Shown: piece after piece, positions 8,739 to 17,229 of the stretch
Position numbering within the stretch: the stretch's first letter is position 1
Layout: each line of letters begins with the position of its first letter
Program-made: the position numbers and the translations under genes
Notes under the pieces: generated by a model
Database searches by the model: none
The model's input: only the letters and a program-made list of their open reading frames with translations
What the model was told of the DNA's origin: nothing
NCBI GenBank assembly: GCA_003326195.1
Contig: LXQE01000096.1
Location: 40,520 to 104,519 of the forward strand
Direction of reading: 5' to 3'
DNA from: Nostoc punctiforme NIES-2108
GTDB taxonomy: Bacteria > Cyanobacteriota > Cyanobacteriia > Cyanobacteriales > Nostocaceae
Length of the DNA stretch: 64,000 nt

Positions 8739-8813
8739 GTAGTTCTTTTTCAGTAGTATTCAGGAGTGCTAAGTACAATGAATTTTACTTATTCACTCAG
8801 CACTCATTACTCA

Positions 8814-8850
8814 GCACTGGCTCAACGCCCCGCTATCACTAACAGCACTG
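8814..8850. repeat. Interspersed GCACTGGCTCAACGCC element, copy 1
   Basis: GCACTGGCTCAACGCCCCGC followed by TATCACTAACAGCACTG recurs as two tandem, slightly diverged copies at 40511-40577. The unit begins and ends with GCACTG and is non-coding. It appears to be a small dispersed repeat family of this genome. Confidence 0.7.
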
Positions 8851-8852
8851 AA

Positions 8853-9530
8853 TTAAGAGGCTTCGCTGTGTACCTCCATCAGACGTTGTTTGAGACGTTC
8901 GGCCTCACCACTATCAACCAAAGAGCCTTTTTCTAGCAAGAAAGCGCCGTCACAGTAATTTAGCTCATCTAATCGATGTGTTACCCAAAGGGCTGTAATA
9001 CCTCGACTTTTGACAAGGCGGCGGACACCAGCAACTAAATCCAACTGGCTATCTGGATCTAGTAAGGCAGTGGGTTCATCTAATAATAGAACTTCACAGC
9101 GACGGGCGATCGCACCTGCGATCGCGACTCGCTGTTTCTGTCCCCCAGAGAGTGCATAGATAGGGCGTCGTTGCAAAGTAAGCAAATTCACCGCTCCAAG
9201 CGCCTCCTCAACCCTGGCTCTGGTAGCAGCAGGTGGCAACTTTTCTTCCACCAATCCAAAAGCCACATCAGCACCAACTGTTGGCATCACCAGTTGATGA
9301 TCTGGATTTTGGAAGACAAAGCCAACGGGTTGCAAAAGCCGAATTTCGCCAGATTCAGGAGCTAATAACCCCGCCAGCAGTCTCAGTAAAGTAGATTTTC
9401 CACTGCCATTTGTACCCAAGAGCATCCAAAACTCACCCTTGGGTACTTCTAAAGAGCAAGATTTGATAACTTTCTCTCCATTAGGCCAACTGAAATTTAA
9501 ATCCTTGACCTGAATGCCCACTTGAGCCAT
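8853..9530 (-). CDS. ECF/CbiO-type ABC transporter ATP-binding protein
   Basis: This 225-residue ABC ATPase has Walker A GTNGSGKST (about 38-46), Q-loop GFVFQNPDHQLVMPTVGADVAFGL, signature LSGGQKQR (about 125), Walker B VLLLDEP (about 145) and the switch histidine in WVTHRLDEL. The Q-loop phrase FQNPDHQLVMPTV is typical of energy-coupling-factor ATPases (CbiO/EcfA) that drive uptake of metals or vitamins. No membrane partner is adjacent. A small conserved cyanobacterial protein lies 13 bp upstream in the same operon. The substrate is unknown; cyanobacterial and plastid members of this clade often stand apart from their T-component genes. Confidence 0.85.
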   Translation of the reverse strand: MAQVGIQVKDLNFSWPNGEKVIKSCSLEVPKGEFWMLLGTNGSGKSTLLRLLAGLLAPESGEIRLLQPVGFVFQNPDHQLVMPTVGADVAFGLVEEKLPPAATRARVEEALGAVNLLTLQRRPIYALSGGQKQRVAIAGAIARRCEVLLLDEPTALLDPDSQLDLVAGVRRLVKSRGITALWVTHRLDELNYCDGAFLLEKGSLVDSGEAERLKQRLMEVHSEAS

Positions 9531-9543
9531 TTGTCAACCTTGG

Positions 9544-9816
9544 TTACTCAGCAGCTACAGCGAAAAAGCCAGGTGGTCTGCCGCCACCAGGGGTTGTACC
9601 ATCTTTCTGAACAATCTGCACCCCAGAAATTTCACTAGCGCGGACAGCAATTTTTTTCTCTGTCTTGCCTTCGCACTTGAGTTCTACAATGTCAGGGTTC
9701 CCAGAACGGATTGCTGCCAAAATTAGCTGATAGACAGCCTCAGCATCCTCTGCTGACTTACGTTGTACTGAGATTGGGAAAGCAGTGTTTCTGATGCTTA
9801 AATCGATGGTAAACAT
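9544..9816 (-). CDS. Small conserved cyanobacterial protein (UPF0367-like)
   Basis: This 90-residue soluble protein has the pattern of the cyanobacterial UPF0367 family as I remember it: a start like MFTIDLSIRNTAFPISVQRK, then EDAEAVYQLILAAIRSGNPDIVELKCE and a central EKKIAVRASEISGVQI strand. The C-terminus is Gly/Pro-rich. It has no signal peptide or membrane segment. It precedes the ECF-type ATPase by 13 bp and is probably co-transcribed with it. The function is unknown. Confidence 0.75.
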   Translation of the reverse strand: MFTIDLSIRNTAFPISVQRKSAEDAEAVYQLILAAIRSGNPDIVELKCEGKTEKKIAVRASEISGVQIVQKDGTTPGGGRPPGFFAVAAE

Positions 9817-10170
9817 TTAGCAATAATCAAATTTAACTGTGGACTCATTTTAGCGTCAGCTGACTGATTCTAGGGAAATGGGTATTGGAAGAGGCAGAGG
9901 GGCAGGGTGCAGGGAGCAAGGGGGAGAATTCAAATTACCTCTTTCGCCTCTTGCTCCCCTGCTTTATCTACCTCGTCTGAATCAAAAATTAATTTTTATG
10001 ACAAAACCCCTAGAAAAATTAGCGATTTACACCTAATATTATTAAAGGTGTGTAAAAAATTGTAAACTTGGTTAACAACCTGGTTAACTTTCTGCTTATG
10101 GAAGGCTTTTATATGGCCGTCTATAATACAGATACAACCTGTACTTATAAACATTTGGAGATTTGCTCTA
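9817..10170 (+). promoter_or_regulatory. psbD upstream region
   Basis: A perfect -10 box TATAAT lies at 10122-10127, about 45 bp before the psbD start, with no convincing -35. Upstream is an HLR1-like element (10051-10066) and two GGTTAAC direct repeats (near 10069 and 10081). The distal part (9880-9960) is low-complexity sequence with an imperfect inverted repeat around GGGAGCAAGGGGGAG and CTTGCTCCCC. Confidence 0.6.
10051..10066 (-). promoter_or_regulatory. HLR1-like (RpaB) element upstream of psbD
   Basis: On the minus strand this reads TTTACAATTTTTTACA. It fits the high-light regulatory HLR1 pattern of two (G/T)TTACA hexamers separated by WWNN. HLR1 elements bind RpaB and control high-light photosystem genes. 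The distance to the -10 box is about 55 bp, slightly further than the usual activator position. Function is inferred from the motif only. Confidence 0.45.
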
Positions 10171-11226
10171 ATGACCATCGCAGTTGGACGTGCCCCTAGT
10201 AGAGGGTGGTTTGACGTTCTCGACGACTGGCTCAAGCGCGATCGCTTCGTATTCGTAGGTTGGTCAGGGATACTATTATTCCCCTGCGCCTTCCTAGCAC
10301 TAGGCGGTTGGCTGACCGGCACCACCTTCGTCACCTCTTGGTACACCCACGGATTAGCCTCCTCCTACTTAGAAGGTGCTAACTTCCTAACAGTGGCAGT
10401 ATCCACCCCCGCCGACAGCATGGGACATTCCCTATTGCTGTTGTGGGGACCAGAAGCCCAAGGCGACCTCACCCGTTGGTTCCAACTGGGTGGTTTGTGG
10501 CCATTCGTTGCCCTACACGGAGCCTTCGGTTTGATTGGCTTCATGTTGCGGCAATTTGAAATTGCGCGTCTAGTAGGGATACGTCCTTACAACGCCCTCG
10601 CCTTCTCTGCTCCCATTGCAGTATTCGTCAGTGTATTCCTGATGTACCCCTTGGGACAATCAAGCTGGTTCTTTGCACCCAGCTTTGGGGTGGCTGCAAT
10701 TTTCCGATTCCTACTATTCCTGCAAGGGTTCCATAACTGGACACTCAACCCCTTCCACATGATGGGTGTTGCGGGTGTATTGGGTGGTGCTTTATTGTGC
10801 GCCATTCATGGTGCGACAGTAGAAAATACCTTGTTTGAAGATGGTGATGGTGCTAACACCTTCCGCGCCTTCAATCCCACCCAGTCGGAAGAAACCTACT
10901 CAATGGTGACGGCAAACCGTTTCTGGTCACAGATTTTCGGGATTGCTTTCTCTAACAAGCGCTGGTTGCACTTCTTTATGTTGTTCGTGCCAGTTACAGG
11001 CTTGTGGATGAGCGCCGTCGGCATCGTCGGTCTAGCACTCAATCTGCGGGCTTATGATTTCGTCTCCCAAGAATTGCGGGCGGCGGAAGACCCTGAGTTT
11101 GAAACCTTCTATACCAAAAACATTTTGCTGAACGAGGGTATCCGCGCTTGGATGGCTCCTCAAGATCAACCCCACGAACAATTTGTATTCCCTGAAGAAG
11201 TTCTACCTCGCGGTAACGCTCTCTAA
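10171..11226 (+). CDS. psbD: Photosystem II D2 protein
   Basis: This 351-residue protein is D2 from end to end, from the start [20 protein letters not shown] to the end [12 protein letters not shown]. It forms the core reaction-centre heterodimer with D1, binds P680, pheophytin and QA, and sits in the thylakoid membrane. The usual helices and the [16 protein letters not shown] segment, which holds a non-heme-iron histidine, are intact. In cyanobacteria one psbD copy normally overlaps psbC; here psbC does not follow, so this is the stand-alone, usually high-light-responsive, second copy. The HLR1-like element and the terminator at 11347 agree with a single-gene unit. Confidence 0.98.
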   Translation: MTIAVGRAPSRGWFDVLDDWLKRDRFVFVGWSGILLFPCAFLALGGWLTGTTFVTSWYTHGLASSYLEGANFLTVAVSTPADSMGHSLLLLWGPEAQGDLTRWFQLGGLWPFVALHGAFGLIGFMLRQFEIARLVGIRPYNALAFSAPIAVFVSVFLMYPLGQSSWFFAPSFGVAAIFRFLLFLQGFHNWTLNPFHMMGVAGVLGGALLCAIHGATVENTLFEDGDGANTFRAFNPTQSEETYSMVTANRFWSQIFGIAFSNKRWLHFFMLFVPVTGLWMSAVGIVGLALNLRAYDFVSQELRAAEDPEFETFYTKNILLNEGIRAWMAPQDQPHEQFVFPEEVLPRGNAL

Positions 11227-11346
11227 GAATTCAAATTTGACCATGACCTGAATTAGGGTTGTGCTTGGCGAAAATTGACACACCCAGATAAAATAATCTC
11301 CTTGTAATCAGCCAATAAAGTGTCAATTTTCACTATTATCCAGTAG

Positions 11347-11376
11347 TCTCCCATCAAAGAGGTGGGAGATTTTTTC
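11347..11376 (+). terminator. psbD terminator
   Basis: TCTCCCA (11347-11353) pairs with TGGGAGA (11363-11369), followed directly by seven T residues. It lies 120 bp after the psbD stop and is a textbook intrinsic terminator. Confidence 0.88.
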
Positions 11377-11452
11377 TATATATGGTTAATATCTCTAAAT
11401 TTATATGTTATGTTAGGTAAAGGTTATGAACCCAGAGTAAATCCTCTGCCCT

Positions 11453-11715
11453 TTTGAAACTAAGACCGCTTAGGCAATAAGGAGGTGATGCCCATGATAG
11501 AAAGTAGTAAATGCATGGGTCATCAGGTTGCAGTTAGCCGGCTGCGCGCCGGAGCTGTTCTCTAAAAGTTAGCCTTAGTCATCTTTGAGATACTAAGTTA
11601 GCTCAAGTAGCTAGGCAAGCTCGGAGTTCCTTCCGGCAGTCTGGTTGCAACCTGAAGACCCGCTAGACCGCTCTGACTTAGATCATCCGATCTAAATCAG
11701 GGCGGATAGTTTTTT
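11453..11715 (+). ncRNA. Putative structured non-coding RNA
   Basis: The gap between psbD and the pterin dehydratase holds a dense set of complementary segments and no convincing frame. They are: a hairpin 11460-11473 (CTAAG/CTTAG); an 11-bp stem 11486-11496 with 11514-11525; a GC-rich hairpin 11537-11552; a hairpin 11575-11579 with 11592-11596; a perfect 10-bp long-range pairing TCAGGTTGCA (11523-11532) with TGCAACCTGA (11646-11655); and a very strong 3' terminator. It does not match my memory of RNase P RNA, tmRNA, 6S or SRP RNA. It ends 300 bp before the next gene, so it is more likely a trans-acting RNA than a leader. The 5' end is a guess. Confidence 0.5.
11668..11715 (+). terminator. 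Strong intrinsic terminator of the structured RNA
   Basis: A 17-position stem, 11668-11684 with 11689-11705, has one mismatch and one G-T pair around the loop ATCC. After ATAG a run of six T residues follows (11710-11715). No coding gene ends here, so it implies a non-coding transcript. Confidence 0.85.
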
Positions 11716-12012
11716 ATAGGTAATTTTTGTTTTATTAATGCTCACTTTTATAAAGATAGATAACGATGTCTGCCAGGAAGAAAGGCAACCTATTTAAGTT
11801 TTCTTAAAAAACATCATAAATATCTTGCGTTAAACCTTGGAGTATGACCAAACGTGAGAAATAGCGTCTATCTGCCAAGTTTGATTTAAATCTAGACATA
11901 CGCATTGTGGCTTAAATTTATCCTCCCATACTTTCTGTGTGGAGAATAAAAGGGGTTTACCTTTGTCAGATGCAAAATGTTGTAACAAATATATAAGTAG
12001 GAATTTCTTGAT

Positions 12013-12294
12013 ATGTCACAACTACTCACCGAAGCGGAAATTCAAAAACAGGCAAAAGTTCTGTCAGATTGGACTGTTAAAGACTCCAAGTTGCAAATTA
12101 CCCGCACATTTAAAGATTTTATTGAAGCAATTGAGTTTGTCAATAAACTAGTTGAGCCGGCTGAATCAGCCGCACATCATCCAGATATAGAGATTTCCTA
12201 CAATAAAGTGAAGATTACACTTACAACACATGATGCAGGCGGATTGACCCAGCCAGACTTTGATGTAGCACGGGTGATTTCCCAGATCAACTAA
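12013..12294 (+). CDS. Pterin-4a-carbinolamine dehydratase
   Basis: This 93-residue protein has the full PCD/DCoH fold. The catalytic motif AAHHPDIEISYNKV includes the paired histidines and Asp near residues 58-62, and TTHDAGGLTQPDFDVA supplies the third conserved histidine. The enzyme dehydrates 4a-hydroxytetrahydropterin to recycle pterin cofactors. Cyanobacteria often lack aromatic amino acid hydroxylases, so the physiological role is unclear; a role connected with photosynthesis or carboxysomes has been suggested for some family members. It is monocistronic, between the structured RNA and the porin gene. The PTPS-like gene at 17230 is another pterin enzyme in this window. Confidence 0.92.
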   Translation: MSQLLTEAEIQKQAKVLSDWTVKDSKLQITRTFKDFIEAIEFVNKLVEPAESAAHHPDIEISYNKVKITLTTHDAGGLTQPDFDVARVISQIN

Positions 12295-12552
12295 CTGATT
12301 TCTTCTAACATCTTGTGCCAGACTACAGGAAGTCACTGCGATATACAGTTTGTATAGCCGAGCCAGTGTGTTCTAACTGGCGTGAGATTTATACGAGGGT
12401 TAAGTGAAAGAAGCAATTTTTGATGGCAAACTGCAAGTGTCTAAAGCTTTCAGCAATTTAGCCTGCGTAGAGAGCGAATTACCCAAACCGTACTCCCTAC
12501 TTAGATATTTAGATAAGTATGTGTGACAGTTATTAAGGCGATCGCTGCAATC

Positions 12553-12580
12553 TTGCCATCTAGATCAGATGTTTTATAAT
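12553..12580 (+). promoter_or_regulatory. Sigma-70-type promoter of the porin gene
   Basis: TTGCCA (12553-12558), a 16-bp spacer and TATAAT (12575-12580) form a near-consensus promoter. It would give a leader of about 195 nt before the porin start at 12785, room for post-transcriptional control. The rest of 12295-12784 shows only an imperfect hairpin around CCAGTGTGTTCTAACTGG (12363-12380). Confidence 0.6.
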
Positions 12581-12784
12581 GTTATGATATAAAGATATGT
12601 TTTTGCATAAGTTAATCACATAAGTTTTTAACCCCAAGTTAATTGTTTATTTAGCTTTGCAAAAACTAAAATTGTAGTAGTGCCAACTATGCCTCATCCA
12701 TAGGTTTCAATGAGATGTAGCATTTTCGAGAATTAGGTGTAACGAAACCAATTATCTAAACAAGGTGTGAGGAGTAAAGTGAAG

Positions 12785-14509
12785 ATGTCTAATCTATTAT
12801 GGAAATCCTTAGTGGTTAGCCCAGCAGTTTTGGGAGCAACATTGTTAGTTTCGGCAACAGCAATGGCGGCCCCAAACCCAACCACACAAGTATCAGCAGC
12901 CAAACAACTAGGTGTAACCGAAGTTGCCCAACAGCCAGAAATATTGGCTCAAACAACCATAGATCAAGTTAATCGCTACAGCAACGAAGGCAACCAAGGT
13001 AATTCTCAGTCTCAAGTAACATCGGTTTCTCAATTTTCCGATGTACAACCTACTGACTGGGCATTCCAAGCATTGCAGTCCTTGGTTGAGCGCTATGGTT
13101 GTATTGCAGGTTATCCAAATGCGACTTATCGCGGTAATCGTGCTTTGACCCGTTATGAGTTTGCCGCTGGTTTAAATGCCTGTTTGGATCGGGTTAACGA
13201 ATTGATTGCCACAGCAACAGCTGACTTGGTAACTAAACAAGATTTAGCTACCTTACAACGGTTGCAAGAAGAATTTTCCGCAGAATTGGCAACCCTACGC
13301 GGTCGCGTAGATTCCTTAGAAGCGCGGACTGCTGAATTGGAAGCGAATCAGTTCTCCACCACCACAAAACTAGTCGGTGAAGCAATTTTTGCAGTTACTG
13401 ATGTGTTTGGAGGTAACACTGGTGACAACAACAATACTGTCTTCCAAGATCGGGTACGTTTGGACTTGCAAACCAGCTTCACTGGTAGAGACGTTTTACA
13501 TACCCGTCTGGCAGCTGGTAACGCAACAGCCTTTACACAATTTGACAACGCTAATAATCCGATCGGTACTGCTGAAGGCACACAAACCTTTGAAGTTGGT
13601 AGCAGTGGTAACAATTCTGTGAGAATAGACCGTTTGACCTATGAAGCTCCTATAGGTCCAGCCCAAGTTTATCTCGCAGCTAGTGGTGGACGACACAGCC
13701 ATTATGCTGCTGTCAATAACCCTTACTTTTTTGACAACACTGACGGCGGTAACGGCGCTTTATCTACCTTTGCTACTGAAAGTCCCATCTATCGGATTGG
13801 TGGCGGTGCAGGTATAGCGCTCAATCTGCCCCTTGGTAAAGGTGGCGGTCTTTTAGGAAATAGCTCAATCACTGCGGGTTACTTGGCATCACAAGCTAAC
13901 GATCCTGCTCTTAGTTCAGGTCTGACCAACGGCGACTATGCCGCTTTAGGACAGTTAAACTTTAGTGTAGGCGATCGCGTGGCTGTAGCTGCTACCTACG
14001 TCCACGGATATAGCGCTAGTGGTGCTTTATTCGACTCTGGTACAGACGGAAATACTGGAGGTTTTGATGTCGGTACTGGACAAGCTAACTTTTTAGGTAA
14101 TGCAGGAGGTGTAACCCCATCTAGCAGCAACTCCTACGGTGTGTCGGCTGCGTTTAGACCCAGCGACAAACTGTCCATTAGTGGCTTCGTCTCTTACCAT
14201 GACGTAACAGGTGTCGGTGCAGGTGATGATTATGAAGCTTGGAGCTACGGTGTAGGCGTAGCCTTACCTGATTTCGGCAAAAAGGGTAACGTTTTAGGTG
14301 TTTTTGCTGGTGCAGAACCCTATTCCTTTAACCGCCCAGGTTTTGGTGGCAACAATGATATACCCTACCACTTTGAAGGTTTCTACAAGTATCGTGTGTC
14401 GGATAACATCTCTGTAACCCCTGGTGTAATCTGGTTGACCTCTCCTGGTCAAAACAGCGATAACGATGATGCTATTATCGGTACGCTCAGAACTACTTTC
14501 ACCTTCTAG
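12785..14509 (+). CDS. SLH-domain outer-membrane porin (OprB/iron-uptake type)
   Basis: The start ATG at 12785 is preceded by GAGGAG at 12769-12774; the in-frame GTG at 12767 would overlap that site, so the protein is 574 residues. It has a signal peptide (LWKSLVVSPAVLGATLLVSATAMAA), an SLH domain (FSDVQPTDWAFQALQSLVER through ALTRYEFAAGLNACLDRV) and a short coiled coil (LATLQRLQEEFSAELATLRG). A beta-barrel follows and ends in TLRTTFTF with the C-terminal aromatic of outer-membrane proteins. The SLH domain anchors cyanobacterial porins to pyridinic peptidoglycan-linked polysaccharide. Family members take up inorganic ions or small solutes. Confidence 0.92.
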   Translation: MSNLLWKSLVVSPAVLGATLLVSATAMAAPNPTTQVSAAKQLGVTEVAQQPEILAQTTIDQVNRYSNEGNQGNSQSQVTSVSQFSDVQPTDWAFQALQSLVERYGCIAGYPNATYRGNRALTRYEFAAGLNACLDRVNELIATATADLVTKQDLATLQRLQEEFSAELATLRGRVDSLEARTAELEANQFSTTTKLVGEAIFAVTDVFGGNTGDNNNTVFQDRVRLDLQTSFTGRDVLHTRLAAGNATAFTQFDNANNPIGTAEGTQTFEVGSSGNNSVRIDRLTYEAPIGPAQVYLAASGGRHSHYAAVNNPYFFDNTDGGNGALSTFATESPIYRIGGGAGIALNLPLGKGGGLLGNSSITAGYLASQANDPALSSGLTNGDYAALGQLNFSVGDRVAVAATYVHGYSASGALFDSGTDGNTGGFDVGTGQANFLGNAGGVTPSSSNSYGVSAAFRPSDKLSISGFVSYHDVTGVGAGDDYEAWSYGVGVALPDFGKKGNVLGVFAGAEPYSFNRPGFGGNNDIPYHFEGFYKYRVSDNISVTPGVIWLTSPGQNSDNDDAIIGTLRTTFTF

Positions 14510-14548
14510 AGTGTTGATTATCCACTGACAATTTTGAACTCTATTTCT

Positions 14549-14573
14549 CCCCGCCATTAGGCGGGGTTTTTTG
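14549..14573 (+). terminator. Porin gene terminator
   Basis: CCCCGCC and GGCGGGG (14549-14555 and 14560-14566) enclose ATTA and are followed by a T run. The hairpin lies 40 bp after the porin stop. Confidence 0.92.
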
Positions 14574-14844
14574 TTTTCAGTAGCAGCAATGGATAATCCC
14601 CAGTAATTAACCGGAGTATACTATAAAAGTTAGGAGTTGTGAGTTAGAAGTTATGAGTTATGGCGGGTTTTATATGAATAGCTCAGAGTAGGGTGGTCAT
14701 TGTAATATCCACTCTATAAGTAACTTACGCCGTGAGCAACTTTTTCTGAGGGAACTTTTCTAATAGAGGTTAATTGAATAACTCTTAACTCCTAACTCTT
14801 AACTCTTAACTCTTAATTACCTAATCCCTAACTTATTGCTGCTT
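14574..14844. repeat. Intergenic degenerate AACTCTTAACTC repeats
   Basis: At 14776-14817 the sequence is a run of 9-bp units (TTAACTCTTAACTC type). A related inverted tract GTTAGGAGTTGTGAGTTAG lies at about 14629-14655. The two tracts could pair over about 150 nt. Nothing coding is seen. Confidence 0.6.
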
Positions 14845-15282
14845 GTGGAACTATCCTGTAAATCGGAATACGCAATTCTCGCCTTATTAGAGATGGCCGC
14901 TCATTACGAAAGCGGCGACCCACTGCAAATTCGACAAATTGCAGCACAACAAAACATACCCGATCGCTATCTGGAACAGCTACTAGCAACCTTGAGGCGT
15001 GGCGGTATAGTTAAAAGTCAGCGTGGGTCAAAAGGTGGCTATCTGTTAACGCGAGAACCCCGAAAAATCATCCTTTTTGAAATTTTAGAATGTTTAGAAG
15101 GCTTAGAGGCGCGGGCTGGTGAAGAAAACGTTAATTCCAAAAGTATAGACAGTTCAGTTATAGAAGAAATTTGGCAAGAAGCAAGCCGCGCGGCAAATTC
15201 AGTCTTGCAAAAATATACGCTCCAGGATCTTTGTGAAAAACGAGATTCGCTGCGGCAATTAGATATCATGTACTACATTTAG
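14845..15282 (+). CDS. Rrf2-family transcriptional regulator
   Basis: GTG at 14845 gives the family-typical opening MELSCKSEYAILALLEMA; an upstream TTG frame at 14836 adds three residues without a better ribosome site. The 145-residue protein has the Rrf2 winged helix with IRQIAAQQNIPDRYLEQLLATLRRGGIVKSQRG, the DNA-recognition helix and wing. It lacks the three cysteines of IscR-type iron-sulfur members (the only cysteines are near the start, in ILECLEG and in LQDLCEKR). The next gene, 84 bp downstream, is cysteine synthase, so a CymR-like role in cysteine metabolism is plausible. Confidence 0.85.
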   Translation: MELSCKSEYAILALLEMAAHYESGDPLQIRQIAAQQNIPDRYLEQLLATLRRGGIVKSQRGSKGGYLLTREPRKIILFEILECLEGLEARAGEENVNSKSIDSSVIEEIWQEASRAANSVLQKYTLQDLCEKRDSLRQLDIMYYI

Positions 15283-15287
15283 TCAAG

Positions 15288-15319
15288 AGTCATTTGTCAT
15301 TTGTCATTTGTCATTTGTT
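15288..15319. repeat. GTCATTT heptamer tandem repeat
   Basis: About four copies of GTCATTT sit between the Rrf2 regulator and cysK, followed by degenerate TGACTAATGACC sequence. This is a short tandem repeat of the heptamer class. Confidence 0.8.
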
Positions 15320-15366
15320 GATGACTAATGACCAATAACAAATAATTAATAATTAAGGACTAATTT

Positions 15367-16329
15367 ATGCGAATAGCTCGTAACATTACAGAACTGGTTG
15401 GTCGTACTCCTTTAGTGCAGTTGAACCGCATTCCTCAAACAGAAGGATGTGTTGCAGAAATTGTGGTGAAACTGGAAAGTATGAACCCATCGGCATCAGT
15501 CAAAGACCGGATTGGGGTAAGTATGATTAATGCCGCAGAGGAGGAAGGGCTAATTACTCCTGGAAAGACAGTATTGGTAGAACCCACTTCTGGAAACACC
15601 GGAATTGCCCTAGCAATGGCAGCAGCAGCTAAGGGTTATCGATTAATTTTGACAATGCCAGAGACGATGAGTGGAGAGCGTCGGGCAATGTTGCGAGCTT
15701 ATGGAGCAGAACTGGAACTAACACCAGGAATGGAAGGTATGAGTGGGGCAATTCAACGAGCGCAACAAATAGTTAATACTACACCAAGTACCTATATGTT
15801 GCAGCAGTTCCGCAATCCAGCCAATGCAAAAGTGCATCGGGAAACTACAGCGCTTGAAATCTGGGAAGACACCGATGGACAAGTCGATATCATTGTGGCA
15901 GGAGTGGGTACAGGTGGTACGATCACTGGTGTAGCAGAAGTGATTAAAGCACGCAAGCCTAGTTCCAAGGCGATCGCAGTTGAACCAGCCAATAGCCCAG
16001 TTTTATCTGGGGGACGACCAGGGCCCCACAAAATTCAGGGAATTGGTGCTGGGTTTATTCCCCAAGTACTCAAGATAAAATTGATTGATGAAGTGATTAC
16101 TGTCACCGATGAAGATGCGATCGCTTATAGTCGGCGTTTGGCAAAAGAAGAAGGACTACTATCTGGCATTTCCAGTGGAGCAGCTTTATGTGCAGCAATT
16201 CGCGTTGCCCAACGTCAAGAAAATAAGGGACGTTTAATTGTGATGATTCAGCCTAGCTTTGGTGAAAGGTATTTGAGTACACCGTTGTTCCAAGACCTGG
16301 AGGCAAGGTTAGCCACTAGCGTCAGTTAA
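15367..16329 (+). CDS. cysK: Cysteine synthase A
   Basis: This 320-residue O-acetylserine sulfhydrylase makes cysteine from O-acetylserine and sulfide. The PLP lysine is in [11 protein letters not shown] (about residue 46), the substrate loop is [12 protein letters not shown], the PLP phosphate loop is [13 protein letters not shown], and the C-terminal [10 protein letters not shown] contains the serine that contacts the PLP ring nitrogen. The length is normal for CysK. It follows an Rrf2 regulator on the same strand, which fits regulation by cysteine supply. CysM-like preferences cannot be excluded from sequence alone. Confidence 0.93.
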   Translation: MRIARNITELVGRTPLVQLNRIPQTEGCVAEIVVKLESMNPSASVKDRIGVSMINAAEEEGLITPGKTVLVEPTSGNTGIALAMAAAAKGYRLILTMPETMSGERRAMLRAYGAELELTPGMEGMSGAIQRAQQIVNTTPSTYMLQQFRNPANAKVHRETTALEIWEDTDGQVDIIVAGVGTGGTITGVAEVIKARKPSSKAIAVEPANSPVLSGGRPGPHKIQGIGAGFIPQVLKIKLIDEVITVTDEDAIAYSRRLAKEEGLLSGISSGAALCAAIRVAQRQENKGRLIVMIQPSFGERYLSTPLFQDLEARLATSVS

Positions 16330-16344
16330 CGATACATTGAATTA

Positions 16345-17046
16345 ATGGTCAATTCTAAGCACGTTTCTAACCATTACGAAACTCTCAAAGTTAGTCCAAG
16401 TGCAAGCCTTGCGGAGATTAAGCAAGCTTATCGCCGCTTGGTTAAGTTGTTTCATCCTGACAGTAATCAGGAAACAGCCGATCGCGAGCAAATTATCCGC
16501 ATCAATGCAGCCTATGAAGTTTTAGGCGACAACCAAAATCGCCGTAATTATGACCAAGAACTGCAAGATGACTCCCAAAAATTAAATAGCGATCGCCAAC
16601 AGCGTACAGCATCAGCGCAAAACCATTACCAGACAAGACGAAAAACTGGACGGGATGTTGACGAGCAAGTTGAAGAATGGCTGCGCCAAGTTTACCAACC
16701 AGTAAATCGCTTGCTTTGTACGATTCTTTATTCTTTAGAAGAACAAATGGAGCAATTAGCTGCCGATCCCTTTGATGACGAGTTGTTAGATGAATTTCAG
16801 GAATACTTAAAAACCTGTCGAGATGACCTCAAGCAGGCACAAACTACTTTTCGCTCCCTGCCAAATCCCCCTAGTCTCGCAAGAACAGCGGCTCACCTTT
16901 ACTACAGCCTCGACCAAGTAGCAGATGGACTCGATGAATTAGGTTATTTTCCTTTGAACTACGATGAGCGTTATTTACACACAGGCCATGAACTATTCCG
17001 CATAGCTACAAGATTACACTGTGAGGCACAAGCATCTGTTACATAA
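16345..17046 (+). CDS. DnaJ-domain protein
   Basis: This 233-residue protein has an N-terminal J-domain (about residues 8-70) with the required HPD motif in KLFHPDSNQE and the helix-IV sequence INAAYEVLGDNQNRRNYD. There is no Gly/Phe or zinc-finger domain, so it is a type III J-protein that would stimulate a DnaK ATPase for a specific client. The remaining 160 residues are helical and acidic (VEEWLRQVYQPVNRLLCTILYSLEEQMEQL) and unrecognised. It begins 15 bp after cysK and is probably co-transcribed with it. Confidence 0.87.
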   Translation: MVNSKHVSNHYETLKVSPSASLAEIKQAYRRLVKLFHPDSNQETADREQIIRINAAYEVLGDNQNRRNYDQELQDDSQKLNSDRQQRTASAQNHYQTRRKTGRDVDEQVEEWLRQVYQPVNRLLCTILYSLEEQMEQLAADPFDDELLDEFQEYLKTCRDDLKQAQTTFRSLPNPPSLARTAAHLYYSLDQVADGLDELGYFPLNYDERYLHTGHELFRIATRLHCEAQASVT

Positions 17047-17059
17047 TTATTGGCATTGA

Positions 17060-17119
17060 GCATGGGGCATTGGGCATTGGGCATTGGGCATTGGGCATTG
17101 GGCATTGGGCATTGGGCAT
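17060..17119. repeat. GGGCATT heptamer tandem repeat
   Basis: Roughly eight copies of GGGCATT occupy the gap after the DnaJ-domain gene. The same heptamer occurs at the start of the window and, in degenerate form, near 18140 (inverted), 40313 and 42620. Confidence 0.9.
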
Positions 17120-17229
17120 GGGTAAATTGCGCTAGATGACTAAGGACGAATGACTAATGACTAAGAAATTAGTTTATGCTGGAAACAGAAAAAGGTTAAG
17201 AAATTTTAAATTCTGCTCATAGTGTACTC

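Noticed and set aside
11227..11460. psbC following psbD
   Set aside because: No CP43 sequence follows; a terminator ends the psbD unit at 11347-11376.
11453..11715. tmRNA, RNase P RNA, 6S RNA or SRP RNA
   Set aside because: None of the signature sequences of these RNAs that I know is present on either strand, and the hairpin order is different.
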